From contig JAJEKV010000034.1 in NCBI GenBank assembly GCA_021234155.1, forward strand, positions 4,790,028 to 4,854,027: a stretch of 64,000 bases of DNA, read 5' to 3'. The first letter of the stretch is position 1; the number at the start of each line of letters is the position of its first letter. This DNA is from Isoetes taiwanensis. Lineage: Eukaryota; Streptophyta; Lycopodiopsida; Isoetales; Isoetaceae. The notes under the pieces are model-generated. The model was not told the DNA's origin, did not search any database, and saw nothing but the letters and a program-made list of their open reading frames with translations. Both the position numbers and the translations under genes were made by a program. Below are positions 47,764 to 60,139 of this stretch, in pieces.

Positions 47764-48819
47764 GTGAAATCTTATAGTATTTCGCACACTTGCACATACC
47801 GTATACAAAAATTTGTACAAGGATACCCCACAAACGAGGAACGCTATCTACGGTCCACATCAAGGAATATAAGGCATATATGCCCATCCGAAGGCAGAGA
47901 AAAGTTAAGCATCGGCACCAAAGTTAGAGACATCGGCAACTACGACCTCATAATAGACATGGATTATTTAAAGCCGGCCAAGGCAATAAGTGATTACCAT
48001 AAGCAAGACATGTCTATCTTAGCACCAAATGGCAAGCACTTCATAATTTAAGTCAAGTAAATTCTGACATCTAATGCATGTCGATGAAGCAATTACTTAA
48101 GTGCATCGCGAGGGATGAGATCGCATACATACATCAACTAGAAACCGTCCACCCCGACAATAAGAGTAATAAGGAAGATGCTATTTACAAACAGTTGTTT
48201 AGGCCAATTGCAAAACTAATCAAAAGCCCATAATATATCACCAGATGATTTGAGAGCTTTTTGGCCTATAGACGGAAGTGTCCAAATACTCTTGCACCAG
48301 ATGCAGAGTCAACTAGTAAAGCTTATTATAGAATGAGCACTTAAGAGCTAGCAGTGCTCAAGAAGCAATTGTAGGAGTGGCTTGAGCTAGAATCCATTCG
48401 GCCAGGATGGAAGTCAAAAGATGTATATCAACCACCGGCAGCTCAGCAAGTAGACGATATAATGGATCAACTCCAAGGAACAAGATTCTTCTCCAAAAAT
48501 CGACATAAGATAGGGCTATCATCAAATAAGAATCGTGGAGAAAGATATTCATAAGACCGCTTTTAGAACGTAGTAGGGGCACCATGATTTTACAGTGATG
48601 CTCTTTTGGTCTATCGAATGCTACATCGACTTACATGCATTTGAAGAAGAACAACTTCAGAGACTTAGACGGGTTCATCATCAATTTTCTTTGACGACAT
48701 CTAGAACTACATCAAATCAATGGAGGAGCATGCACTCCATTTGAGGAAAGTCCTAAAGAAGTAAAAAAACGGCACCGCTTGTTTATCAAGTTTTGAAGTG
48801 CCATTTTTGCAACATCAAG
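47764..48819 (+). pseudogene. Ty3-type protease/RT fragment, broken by chromovirus C
   Basis: DIGNYDLIIDMDYLKPAKAI and ILAPNGKHFII match the post-protease region of chromovirus C (DIGRYDLIVGMEFLKPAKAM). RT remnants follow in shifting frames: IDIRxGYHQIRI-like, then FFDDI (the catalytic DD box) and KSMEEHALHLRKVLKK. It ends abruptly at 48819 where LTR C begins. Heavily mutated and older than element C. Confidence 0.7.
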
Positions 48820-50433
48820 TGTGACGCTCCCTGCCAAACATACGGCGCCCGGCCGTACACCCGGCAGGAAATCCCCTGTCCGGCTCAACAACCGCACAGG
48901 CCCTCCGTCTGCCCCGCACCCTAAGGTGACCCTAGTGCGGGGAGGGGACACGAAGGTGTCTTGCACGCCCTTCCCCTATGGGCTCCTATATCAGTGGAAG
49001 CGATAAACATGTTAGAACTAGCATCAAACATATAAATACTACCTCGAAGGGTAGTCCATCACACATATACCAATGCAAAGATGATAATCATAAACCGTAA
49101 AACATGATAGCTCAGACTCGTAAGGAGGATGACTGACCGGCTAGGCCTCAAGATAGAACAGACCGAGTCATGGCAATGGCGAGGGCTGGCATAAGACAAT
49201 GGCTAGGGTTGACCACTCCATCCGCCCCTCCTGTGCACACTTTGCAAATGGGCTAAATCGGGCTCTGGCGTGACTCTAGCCTTCCGGATACGCAATCCCA
49301 TGGCATCACCCATCGGGACTACTCCAGGTTGCATCTCCCTGGTCCGATGAGGCAGGAAGGGTTGCATCTCCCCTCCCCAGGGTCTAGAGGTTCCGTGGGC
49401 GGCTAGAGAATCGTGGCAACACACGATTCGTACCCGACTTAACCCCCCAAAACGAGAGCCAAGCCGACACTTGCAGGTCTCGAGAGGCAGGGCAACACCA
49501 TTGCCCCAGGAGGTGTCGGACCCATGCTCGGCCCACACGAAGTGACCGACCATAAGCCTAGCCCACTATGGGATCCCCCGTAGCTCCCGCTCGGCAGGGA
49601 TCCTCCCTCCACATTGCCTCTAGCCCTGTTATGCGGTGCTGAGTCACATCATAGCCTCCATAGCCGGGTGGGCTCCTATGCACAGGCCGCAACTAACATG
49701 AACTAAGGGATCTACTCTAGGAGCATACTACATATGGCTCTAGGTCTCTACCCCCCTTCCCAATACAAGAGGAGCAAACATGATCAACCATCGTCATATA
49801 ATCATCACATCATAAGAATAATCATAAGAACATCTTAACCTAATCATACAATCTAACCTATGGTTAGGGTTCCTTGATTAGGGTTGAGATGATGTATGCG
49901 GGTTCTAGGATGGCTCTACCCTAGATACAAGATACTAGCACATCTGGAATGCTAATTCCATATGAACTATCATAACTACTACTCTACATACCTGCTCCCG
50001 AAGCTCTCCCTCCAGATCCGGGTGTCTCCATGGTCTTCGACTCGCGTAATGCTGCTCTTGCTCCAAGAACGGGTCTACTCCACGGGGGCTGCTACACCAA
50101 TCTATGCCACAACAAACGATGTTCGAAACGGGGTTTCGAACGGGTAGATGAGTCTCTGGGAGCTAGGGCTGGAAGGAGGCCTAGGGTTAGGGTTTCAGCT
50201 AATATGAGTTAGGTCCACATAGGATGCCATGTGGCACCAATAGGGTAAGTCCGTGTGGCGGGTGCCCAATAGGTTAAGGCCGGTCTTAACCTAAGGTTGG
50301 CTAAGTTATGTGAATAACTTAGTCACGCCCCCTAGCCATAATCTATGGTATACAAGGCTATGAAATTAGACTTGTATAGTGACGGGTCCAGAAATATACG
50401 TATTTATAGCGTATATTCCCCTGGAACGTCACA
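48820..50433 (-). repeat. 3' LTR of element C
   Basis: 1614 bp, plus strand TGTGACGCTCCC ... GGAACGTCACA. Preceded on minus by a purine tract (complement of 50434-50445, ggggggagaa). Parts are clearly related to the LTR of element A (for example the ggctagggttg-ccactccatccgcccctcc region). Confidence 0.82.
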
Positions 50434-51360
50434 TTCTCCCCCCCTTAGGACAATGCTGTCCTCAGCATTGCGCTAAGGTGGCGAACCTACCTTATGCCTG
50501 CAAAAGAAACAACATAATATACACTTTAAATCAATTTAAACGATCAACTTCCTATTAAAAGTTAATTGTCAAAATTTAGGCTATATTTGTACTTATACAA
50601 AATTATATAGCCTTAACAAGATATTCCTTATAATAATTAGGAAATATTACAATAAGAGTTATTAGGGTTCATAATCTAAATTATGGCTCCCCCTTATCCT
50701 CTCGTAATGCGCCCCTCCTCGATGCCCGCCCTTTTACTTGCCTGCACAAGGAGCACATTACGTTAGTTTAATTAATAAATTTGTGGTTTTAGGGGACCAC
50801 CCCCCTTACCCACCTCCTTGAGCCGAACTACTAGCTCAAGGTTATCCTACTACCTTGCACAAGATCATGGCCCTTTCGGATTTGAGCTTAAGGACCATTT
50901 AAGATGCTCCCATCATCGCTCATGATCGTGTGCTACCTTGTACTCGGTTACCCGGTGCCGAGTACCCCTAGTGCATCATGCCCCAAGGGTTTAAAGCTAG
51001 AGAACGTCTCACGATCCCATCATCGCGCATGATCACTTTGACCTTCGCCATGACCCTCCTACGGCCAGGTGTGCGTCCCCTGCATCGTGGCATAGAGATC
51101 ATCCGATCGATGTCCCATCATCGCCCACCATGCCTCATTCCTCACTCACATGACCCTAATGGTCATGCGCACCTCTTGGCGTGTGGCCTAGAGAATGCCC
51201 TAAAGGCATATCCCATCATCGCCCACACGATCCAAGATTCTGGCACATGCACCCTACTAACTAGAATGCATGCCCGTGCCTCAAGGCTAACTAACAACAT
51301 ACTAGCTAACCACCGGCAAGTCGGGCTCGACCAAGCCTCCGAGACCCACTCACCCACCAA
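50434..51360 (-). other. 3' untranslated region of element C
   Basis: No coding sequence. A repeated phrase with catcatcgc (about 50910, 51020, 51115, 51210) forms an irregular short repeat. Confidence 0.5.
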
Positions 51361-51369
51361 ACTCCTTCA

Positions 51370-52560
51370 TAAATTCTGGTATTGCTTCTCCAAATCTTGC
51401 TTCAATACCCATGTCGCATCTTCCACCTTAGATGCTTCCACTTAACCAAATATTGGAGGAACTGAGACCTCCTAGTCTTCTTGAATGACTTATCAAGGAG
51501 TAATTCAGCACGATTTCTACTTGCTCCTCCGGCCATTTCCAACAAGGTTGGAGTATCCAAGACCTCCTCGTGGTTAGGATTGTGCCTTTTTAATGCTTAC
51601 GTGGAAGACCTTGTGAACTTTAAGATGGGCCTAAGATCCAACTTGTAGGCTTGGGAGCCCACTTTCTCCAAAAATCTTGAACGGACCAGCCCACCTAGGG
51701 GCAAGCTTCTGCAACTCCCAATCCAAGCTTAGCTTGCTTAACCTTGATCTTCAACCAGACGCTTATCGCCTACCTTAAACTCTCTTATGGTCCTGCAGGT
51801 CTGCCGGCCACACTCTTCACGACTTCTTGTTGCCAATAAGTAACCCCTTACTTCTTCCACCAGCCTGCCGTGATATCTCCTAACATCTCGCCGATACTTC
51901 AACCTTCGACACAGATTTGTGCCGTAAAATTACCGGGTACCCGTAATTTACCATGAAAGGAGACATCCGAGATGACTCTGCTTGGCACTATTGTAGGCGC
52001 ATTCCACCAAGTGGATGTACTCATCCCACTTTTTGACCGCTTTGTTCCACACATAGCTTCAAGCATGTCTTCAATGATTCGGGATTCGGCCCTCCCGCCC
52101 GGCCATCCGCTTGGGGATGATATGTCAGGTGCTCATGGAGAGCTTCCCCTCAATGGTGCTAAAGAGATCCCGCCAAAAGGCACTCATAAACTTAGAATCT
52201 CTATCGATATTATCTCGAGGCATGCCATGGAGTCTAAAAATCTCCCTTTACGAATAACTTGGCAAGATCTAATGCGGTGTCAAGAGTCTTGCAAGGCACA
52301 AAATGTGCCATCTTAGATAACTTGTCCACGCACAACCATCAATGCATCCTTGCCTCAAGAGTTCTAGGAGTCCCGTGATGAAATCCATGCTTATGACCTC
52401 CCACTTCGATTTGGCACTCCCAATGGCTCTAAAGCACTGAATCTGGTTGCTCCGCTTTTGGTCTCACGGACACAACCGGCAATCCCGAATATATGCAGCT
52501 ATCTCGCCTCTTCATTCCCTCGCCGTAAGTAACTACTTCGAATCTTGAAATAGGTCTTCA
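51370..52560 (-). pseudogene. Element C integrase and chromodomain
   Basis: Integrase remnants: a WEVISMDFITGL core start near 52400, HGMPRDNIDRDSKFMSAFWR near 52215, DEYIHLVECAYNSA near 52015. At the C-terminus, in two frames, KSFKKTRRSQFLQYLVKWK and EDATWVLKQDLE (about 51500-51390) match the chromodomain core (YLVKWKG...EATWE). Chromodomains steer chromovirus integration by reading histone marks. Many stops; non-functional as read. Confidence 0.75.
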
Positions 52561-54754
52561 TGAAGCCCGCATGTTGTGTGTGTCATGAAGAATTAACTTC
52601 CTTACCCCTGATGACTCGGGCACACACAACTTATGCTTGTGATACAACAGGTTTCCCTTCTTCTTATAATGCTTGAAGGCTTCCCGTTCTTTATCTGTTC
52701 TAGCTTCCCTCGAGAGGCTTTCCCATACCTCCTTGAATTCTTCATCCGCTGGCAAGGTCTCCTCAATCTTCCTGCCAAACCCACTCGAAAGAGTGGAAAT
52801 CGCATTACAATGCGTCCTTGTTTGAAATGGTCTCCTAGAGAGAGCATCTGCCACAACATTAAGCTTGTCGGGCTTATATATTATATCAAAATCATACTCC
52901 TCAAGAAATTCCTCCACCTCCTTTGCCTTAAGTTGAGGAGTGGTCAAGTGAAAAGATATCAAGGCTCGTGATCGCAGATCTAACCGAAACTTCCTCCCCA
53001 AGAAATAATGCCTCCATATCCTTAATGCCCCGACAATGGCTAGCAGCTCCCTCATCATGGGTTGGATAGATACGCTTCCGGGCGCCGTTTCATCTTCTTC
53101 GAGTCGTAGGCTTACTACCCTTCCTTCTTGCATCAAGACTGCCCTCGCTGCTATCTTGCTTGCATCCGCTGCTACCAACTTATCTTTACTCGATCCGGGA
53201 GAACAAGCACCGAGCTGTTGTTAAGGCCTCCTTAAGCTTCTCAAAGGAAGCTTGACTTTCTAACCAAAGGCTAGTCCAATCCTTAATCTTCTTGGCCTTG
53301 GTGAGGTCCCACAAAGGGGACGCCCACTTAGCAAAGTCCTTCACCTAACTTTCTATAATATCCCGCCAACCCGAAAAGCTTACTTACGCCACATTCCTTG
53401 AGCTGGCCAATCAACTATTGCCTCAATCTTAGATGGATTCAGAAATTCCCTGATGTTACCACATGCCCCAAATATTCCACTCCTGGATCAAGGTGCAAAG
53501 TGGCACTTGGAGAGCTTCCCATACAACCGATGACGCCTCAACTTTTCCAACACTTTCCTCAAATGCCGGCAATGCTCTTCAATGGACTTGTCAGACTAGA
53601 ATGTCGTCGAAGAAAACAATAACAAACTCATCCAAGAAATCCCTCAAGATGTCGCTCATGAGGCGCATAAAAGTTGCTGGAGCATTCGACAACCCAAAGG
53701 GCATTATCAGAAAACTCAAAATGACCATACCGCTCTAAAAGCCGGTCTTATGGATACCCCTCTTTTTTATTCTTATCCGGTGGTACCCCGACCTCAAATC
53801 AATTTTTGAGAATACCTTTGCTCCTTGCACCTGGTCCATTAAATCATCCTCCTCTGGTGAATGCATACTTATTCTTTATCGTCTGCTTGTTGAGCTGGTG
53901 ATAGTCTATGCACATTCTTAAGCTCCCATCTTTCTTCTTCACAAAGAGTATAGGTGCTCCAAAAGGAGACACACTTGCTCTAATAAAACCAAGCTCAAGC
54001 AATTCCTGGAGCTGCTTCTTGAGCTCAATCAATTCCAGGGTGCTCATTCTATACGGTGCCGTACTGGTAGGCTTCGCATCTGGAGCTAATGTGATCTCAC
54101 ATTCCACACCTCTATAAGGTGGTAGCTGCCGGATTTCATCCGGGAATACATCCTTAAACTTTGAAATAAGCCTTGCTATCTGCTTGGGCAACTGATTCTC
54201 CTTTGGGTCACTTCCATCCTGTTTGCTTGAATAACTAATTCTATCCTCAAGATGTAGTCCACCTTATTCCTTTCTATACTCTTCCTTAGCTGCTTCAAAG
54301 AGATACACTGCATGGGAGAAGCTACCTTCTTACCTTTCACTATAAATTTGTTGCCGTCCGGTGCCGTCATGGTGACTTCATTTCGGTCACAGTCGATCAT
54401 GGCTTTGGCTGGCTTCAAGAATTCCATCCCCACTATAAGATCATACCTTCCAATATCCATGACTTCCGCCCCCATCGGCCACTTAATCCCACTAAGGTCT
54501 ATGTCAAATGTGATCCTCCTCCCCTTAGTGTGCCGAATGGCGCCGTTTGCCATAGCCACTGGCCTTGGCTTAGACTTCAATATCTTGTTCTTCATTAGGG
54601 CAGCCAACCTGGGAGATGCAAAATTATGAGAGCTACATGTATCTATGAGGACTACATATGGATTACTATCTATGATCCCATCAGCACAATGACCGGCCGA
54701 CCGATTTTCAATATCACCCCGACTCAATATTTGCACATATATGGCACTCACCAT
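52561..54754 (-). pseudogene. Element C protease, RT and RNase H
   Basis: Protease with the active-site region VVLIDTCSSHNF (normally DTGS/DSGA; here Cys at the third position) and DIGRYDLIVGMEFLKPAKA at 54750-54350. [50 protein letters not shown] (54150-53880), with the later RT blocks only as scattered remnants. RNase H and the following connector: VAADASKIAARAVLMQEG, YKPDKLNVVADALSRR (53178-52800). Confidence 0.82.
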
Positions 54755-54779
54755 CTATAAAAATCTCGGGCCTCATGCC

Positions 54780-56115
54780 GGGTCGCCGCCGCCGTCCCGG
54801 CTCCGCTGGAGAATCCCAATCCCCAAGTTCTGCCAAAGCTGCCTGCATGACGAATGGACAATCATGTGTTCGGTGCCCTGGCTGGAAGCACCTGAAGCAT
54901 AGCTTTTTCTCGATACATTCCTGTCTCTTCTCCTTCGGCAGACTGTCTAGAAGACGCTTTAGTGCATCGGCCCTCCCGATGCATTCTCCCTACCACGGTC
55001 CCCAAAGGCTTTACCGACCTTTACCTTGCCGCTGGCCTCCTCGATGGTGTAGCTGCCGATTGCTTACCCCGATATTGCCCCTCGATACGCCTCAACTCTT
55101 ATCCCCCGGTTGATCAAGTTCTCACGGCGGTTGTCGGTGCTTCCTTCAAACTTATAGCCTTATCTTTCGCTTCGCGAATCGACCTTTTGGTTGATTGTTC
55201 TGGACAAGCCTTTTGATATTGTTGTTCAACCCCTCAATGTAGGTATCCACCGCCTTTCCGAGACTCGGAACATGGAGCCCGGAGCCGCATGAATCTCTCT
55301 CAGATACTTTGCTACTAACAAGGTACCCTCGTTCAATCAGAGAATTGCCGGATCCGCCGCTAGTATGGGATCTTGGCACATAGTGCTTATGAAAAGCCTT
55401 GCCGAAAGTCTTGAATCTACAATTGTTCCTCCTCGCTTTGTTGGATTTCGTGATATCCTTTCCACCGCATCCTTGCCGGTCCAATGAGGTTAGCCGTAGC
55501 AACTTTCCCTATATCCTTGTCTTTCATACCGTAGGAGTTGCCAAACTCTTCCATTTCATCAAGCCAAGCTTCACCTCCCATGCTCCGACCGCCTTTCCCT
55601 CGAACTGCCCAGCTTTTCTTGTCTTCCATACGCTGCTCATAGCGCCATCCACCTTTTCTCGGTAATCATCCGCCTTTTCTTGCCTTTTTCCTTGCTCTAG
55701 GTGCGCTGGACCGACCGGTTTGAGCTAGAGCTGTCCCTCACCGGAAGAACTGGCTCCCATGTGCCGGAGCTAGATGATGATGGGCTCCTGGTTCTCCTTT
55801 TTCTTCTCTTATCCCTGACATTTCCCTGGTTACCTTCCCCTTCCTGCTGGGGGCCTTCGTCACCACCTGGTACACAGGGTGGAGGTGGAGGTAGAGGTAG
55901 AGGACCATATTCCTGCGCATTCATCAGTGGTCAGTGGATCAGGTGTTGCATCTGGTTCCTCATCTGTACCAACCTTGCGTTGATTGCCTCTGGTGACATG
56001 TCTTGCTCAATGTCTTCTTGATCTCTCCCAAACAAGTTCCTTGGCACCCAATTGTGTTGTCGGTGCTGGTCTTGGGATCCTGCACCTGAGTTTCTTGCTG
56101 CAAGGATCGATCATC
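54780..56115 (-). pseudogene. Element C gag with CCHC knuckle
   Basis: The N-terminal part has MSPEAINARLVQMRNQMQHL near 56000, a Pro-rich linker, and RKRRTRSPSSSSS. The capsid block GEAWLDEMEEFGNSYGMKDK ... LIGPARMRWKGYHEI lies at 55580-55430, continuing in another frame as FGKAFHKHYVPRS. The zinc knuckle CFRCFQPGHRTHDC is at about 54905-54860. At least three frame changes. Confidence 0.78.
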
Positions 56116-56149
56116 AATACATAAGTCGTATTTAATTAAAGTGGGACTC

Positions 56150-56871
56150 ATTCCATTCCCATTTTTTTTTGGAACCCTGTTATTTTACACAAAAAGGAGC
56201 ACCCCGACCCGAAAACTGTCCTTAATTCAAATTTTTGTTCATTCATCGTGGCATCCAAGCTTTCTCCCAGCTTTGCTCTGATAGCGAAGTCGAGTCCCCT
56301 GCTTTTGGGGCTTATTTGTCATTCAAAATAAGAGTTTTTCGCGTGAGGGTGAATTCCTTTACCAAAACATTTTGGCTCTATTTTCTTAGGTGGGTAGACA
56401 AGAGATCACAAATTCCAACAAAAATTAAGCAAATTGTTTACTTAATCACCAAAAAATACTAGTTTTGAGATACCTTATATTTATAAATGGACTCATTACA
56501 ATATACATTACAGTGGGTGAAGAGACCATAGTGGTCGTATTATCACAATGATTACACCCTCTTCACACATGAACCACCTAGTGCAAACGGCGGGAGCTCG
56601 GGCCCAAGTCACGGAGCAACTTACGCATTTATAGAAATTTGTATGAAGAGTTCCTTCATAGGCCAAAGCTTGTATGTCCAACTGATGCCACCACCCTCTT
56701 CTCGCCATCTTTCTTCAATGAACTGGTCTTTTCATTGCTCCCAAGCATGTACTATCTGGTCGAGATAAGGACTGCAAAAGACAAAATCAAGTTAGCCAAG
56801 TGATGGTACAGGCAAAATAAATAAAATAAAACATAATTCTTAGGGCCATTTTTGGAAAACAGGCCTGAGAG
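56150..56871. other. No gene recognised
   Basis: AT-rich, with short frames only and no repeat or motif that I recognise. Confidence 0.4.
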
Positions 56872-57416
56872 CCTTTCTCGACTCGCGAGTCGAGAAAGGC
56901 AGCTCAAAGCGAAAAACGCAAGTTTTAGGGGTCAGAAGGCCTTTCTCGACTCGCGAGTCGAGAAAGGCAGCTCAAAGCGAAAAACGCAAGTTTTAGGGGT
57001 CAGAAGGTCTTTCTCGACTCGCGAGTCGAGAAAGGCAGCTCAACGCGAAAAACACAGGTTTTAGGGGTTATAGGGCCTTTCTCGACTCGCGAGTCGAGAA
57101 AGGCAAAACAAAGCCAAAAAAAAGCGTTTTAGGGTCGAAGGCCTTTCTCGACTCAGCGAAATCGAAAAAGCGCACCAACGCGAAAAACGCAGGTTTTAGG
57201 GGTCATAGGGCCTTTCTCGACTCGCGAGTCGAGAAAGGCAGCTCAAAGCGAAAAACGCATGTTTTAGGGGTCAGAAGGCCTTTCTTGACTCGCGAGTCGA
57301 GAAAGGCAGCTTGCTGCAAAAAACGCAGGTTTTAGGGGTCAGAAGGCCTTTCTCGACTCGCAAGTCGAGAAAGGCAGCTCAAAGTGAAAAACACAAGTTT
57401 TAGGGGTCAGAAGGAC
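56872..57416. repeat. Tandem array of a 68-bp unit centred on a perfect 28-bp palindrome
   Basis: Eight units start at 56872, 56940, 57008, 57076, 57142, 57211, 57279 and 57347. Each begins with CCTTTCTCGACTCG followed by its exact complement CGAGTCGAGAAAGG, then a spacer with gcgaaaaacgc and gttttaggggtc. The unit at 57142 has lost the palindrome; the unit at 57008 begins tct. A related single palindrome lies at about 60019-60045. Despite the palindromes this is not CRISPR: the spacers are also repeated. Confidence 0.93.
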
Positions 57417-57600
57417 CGTGTGCTAGTATGCTAATGCGTGTGTTATGAAATTGTATTAGTATAAAGTACTAATGTATGCTAATTAAGGTGTGCTAGTATA
57501 AAAATGCTAATGTGTGCTAATACTAATGTGCGCTAGTATAAAAACAATTGTTAAATACTAATGTGTGCTAAATACTAATGTGATGTGAGAAAAACAATAA
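57417..57600. repeat. Degenerate short repeats (tgctaatg / ctagtataa)
   Basis: Phrases such as aatgtgtgctaa, tgtgctagtataaa and aatactaatgtg recur about every 20-30 bp with drift, directly after the palindrome array. Confidence 0.65.
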
Positions 57601-58541
57601 ACTGTATCATTCTAATTTGAAATTTAAAAAAGAGGGGGAGGGGGGGAATTTTGTACATACCTTTGAAAAAAAAAGAGATTTAGGACAATGTCCTAAATGT
57701 TCAAACTATATCATTTGGCTGGCTGGCCGGCTGGCTCCAGTCCCCACAGGGCCCTTAAGTGATGGAATATGTAGAAGCACCTCCTGCACACGCAAATAAA
57801 TAATCGTCAAATTATATATATAAAATTATATATAACATTAATTTTAGATGCATCAAATTGTGGAAGGGGCAAAAGAAATGATTAGACCTCTAAATCGTGA
57901 AATGCAAATATTTAATCAACAAGGGAGAAAGTGAGCTACTAGAAAACAACTTGACATCAAATATTGAAAAAAAAGGGGAGAACATGAGCAACTAGAAAAC
58001 AACTCGACAATGCACATCTAAAAAATAACAAATTCCATAAACCATGGGCCACAAACGCTAGTGGGAGAATGTGACCAACTTGAAAACCAACTTAAATATT
58101 TCACATAATAATGCGTCAATATAAACATTACCAAAGTAGAAATCAACTTCATATATAGAAGAATGCAAATATTAAAGTAGAATCAGAGAATGTGAGCAAC
58201 TAATGTGAGAACGTTAATTTTATACTTGTTTTTTTAAAGTAATTTCTTAACCCGCCTTTTTTTTATACCCCGCCATTTTTTCCCGCCCATGCTTGAAATT
58301 TAAAATTTGGTACGTACCTTTTGAGAAGAAAAAATTTGGTACACCTCGACATCGTGGCTATGGCGAACTCTCAAGAACGGCTTCCTATCAGCTTTCAGGT
58401 CGGATCAGCTTGGAAACGCCCCAGGTCGGATCAGCTTGGAAACGCCCTTGATCAGGTCGGATCAGAGCTTGGAAGGGTAGCGACGAAGGGAGCAGAATAC
58501 GTCCCCATTTGCATTTAAATCCGGTAAGACCCACTCAAGAC
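57601..58541. other. Mostly non-coding; possible minus-strand exons
   Basis: On minus two good donor-like sites (AAAG|GTATGTAC near 57664, AAAAG|GTACGTACC near 58318) and one acceptor (gcgtgtgcag near 57790) could define exons at about 57665-57785 and 58320-58530. Their reading is short and unidentified. A 23-bp phrase with ggtcggatcagcttggaaac is tandemly repeated at 58400-58445. Confidence 0.3.
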
Positions 58542-59118
58542 TGTTTGGGGTCTGGGTTCGGGAACTCCTGGAAGACAGCCCTCTGTGAGGACTCGTGGAT
58601 CTAACAGGAGAGTCCGGGGGACTATGTCACGCGGGATTTGCAAGAAGAGAAGAAGAAGAAGAAAACAGAACAAATGAGAGGAAAATGATAAGCTTCCTTG
58701 ATATCAATGATGAACATACATGAGCTCTCGCAATAGAGAGAAAAACTAAAAGGAGACAAGACTCAAAACTCATCTAGAACTCATGTGCGAGCTCTAGTCA
58801 TATATATAGTACAATGGCCTTGGGCCCAATATAGACACTCTGACTGATCTCGGTGCCGACTCCTGGAAGGAGGCCTGATTTGCAGGAATGTGGGCGGTGC
58901 CTCTTGAAGTGCCTAGAATCATGCTGACGCTGACGCGGGCGGTGACGGGCCGTCACTTGTCTGAGCGGCGCCTCTTGATAGGCTTTGACTACGTGGTCTG
59001 CTGCTTGGTCTTCTGCTGAGCCTTTGATGGCTGACCCGTGGCTGACTGAGGATCCTTGAGCTTGACCTGGTCTGTCGTATGCATGAATAGTCCTGTACCA
59101 GGAGGCACATGACTAACA
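58542..59118 (-). repeat. Solo LTR of the element D family
   Basis: About 577 bp, minus orientation (TGTTAGTC at 59118 to CAAACA at 58542), flanked by a perfect 5-bp duplication aagac (58537-58541 and 59119-59123). No internal region remains, as expected after recombination between two LTRs. It sits directly against the A20 gene fragment. Confidence 0.9.
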
Positions 59119-59123
59119 AAGAC

Positions 59124-59309
59124 CCACTCGCTTGTTGCAAGAAAAACGATTTGTAGGTCTCCGAGGCACAGATTCATGGTCGCCTTGCTCCCAAAAGAAC
59201 ACAGATTCATGGTCGCCTTGCTCCCAAAAAAACCGCAGTTATTAGCGCACAAAATTGGCCAATCTTGGGGCTGGAAGCCGGTTTCATCTTGATCATGCTT
59301 TTGCGCCAT
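59124..59309 (-). pseudogene. A20-type zinc-finger stress-associated protein gene, 5' fragment
   Basis: ATG at 59309 gives [20 protein letters not shown], then [17 protein letters not shown], the first half of an A20 finger as in plant stress-associated proteins (A20/AN1 family; ubiquitin-linked stress regulators). The normal continuation (second C-x2-C, then the AN1 finger) is absent. Instead the block [11 protein letters not shown] is repeated by a 33-bp tandem duplication, and after about 18 more codons the solo LTR intervenes. Nothing AN1-like follows at 58541 and below. It is a truncated gene copy or captured fragment, with its leader upstream at 59310-59830. Confidence 0.72.
59167..59232. 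repeat. 33-bp tandem duplication in the A20 coding region
   Basis: Two adjacent copies of a 33-bp unit starting cacagattcatggtcgcc (59167 and 59200) duplicate 11 codons in frame. Confidence 0.9.
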
Positions 59310-59835
59310 ATCTGGGGAAAACAAACGGTGAAATCCGGCAGCAGATCTGAGAAAGTAATCAAAAAATTGGGTCACATGGCGAAATGGGATATGGGAGAAG
59401 AAAGATCGAAGGAAGAAACGGAGAAGAAAGGGGAAGAAACGGAGAAGAAAGGTGAAGGATGGAGCAAGGAAGGCAGGGCATGAGAAGAACAAATTTGCTG
59501 CGAATTCTGAATGCCCGTTTCGAAGCTGGACAGGTTTAACAGAATGAGCTTTGGAGAGGAAGCTGGTAGAAGTAGGATGAAGAAAGATTTGGAGAAGAAA
59601 GCTAGGATGAAGAAAGATGCTTCTGAACAAATTGAATTCGAGGGCGGTGAATGCTGCTGATTCCGGGCCTGCAGCAGGTCGAACTGGCTTTTCGTTTCTT
59701 TGTTGAAATTTTTCTCTGATACGGTGCATGTTTGCACTTCGCCATTACAAGTTTGCATATTTTGTCTGCATCCGCTCTGCCGTCTTCTTCGCAGGCATAA
59801 GAAGTGAAGTTTCTTAAAAGGAAGAAACACACACG
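59310..59835 (-). promoter_or_regulatory. Probable 5' leader and proximal promoter of the A20 fragment
   Basis: Upstream of the ATG on minus lies about 500 bp of leader-like, T/C-rich sequence with no consistent frame. A G-box-like cacgtgtg lies at about 59831-59838. A transcription start is not fixed. The leader supports origin from a genomic gene, not a processed cDNA that starts at the ATG. Confidence 0.4.
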
Positions 59836-60139
59836 TGTATTAAGTCAAAACGTGGAGCAACTTCCGGCCCCTTTTCGGGCATTGACCTGCCTTTAATGCG
59901 AGAGCACATGAGAGCACAGATCGCGGACTTTTCAGACGAGTTGATGTCTCACGAGTCACGCCCATCCATTCATTTTAAGTTTTTTTTTTTCTTGTGTTTG
60001 AAATTCCTCATCTTGCCTTCTCGACTAGTGGGTCGAGAAAGGTTTTAAATGGAGTATTGATTTAATTTAATTTATATTTGATTAATTAATTAGCTTAATT
60101 AATCTAATTAGCTTAATTAATTATTGATTATATATATTA

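Larger units (their letters stand above)
48820..56115 (-). mobile_element. Element C: chromovirus (Ty3, chromodomain), 5' end missing
   Basis: Minus-strand Ty3 element with gag, protease, RT, RNase H, integrase, chromodomain and 3' LTR (50433 to 48820). The LTR shares terminal sequence with A and B. The gag side stops near 56115 without a 5' LTR, and the flank tcaag left of the LTR (48815-48819) has no partner on the right, so the element was truncated after insertion. Frames are broken throughout. Confidence 0.85.

Noticed and set aside
56872-57416. CRISPR-like array of palindromic repeats
   Set aside because: Spacers are part of the repeat (68-bp tandem unit), there is no cas gene, and the setting is a plant nuclear genome.
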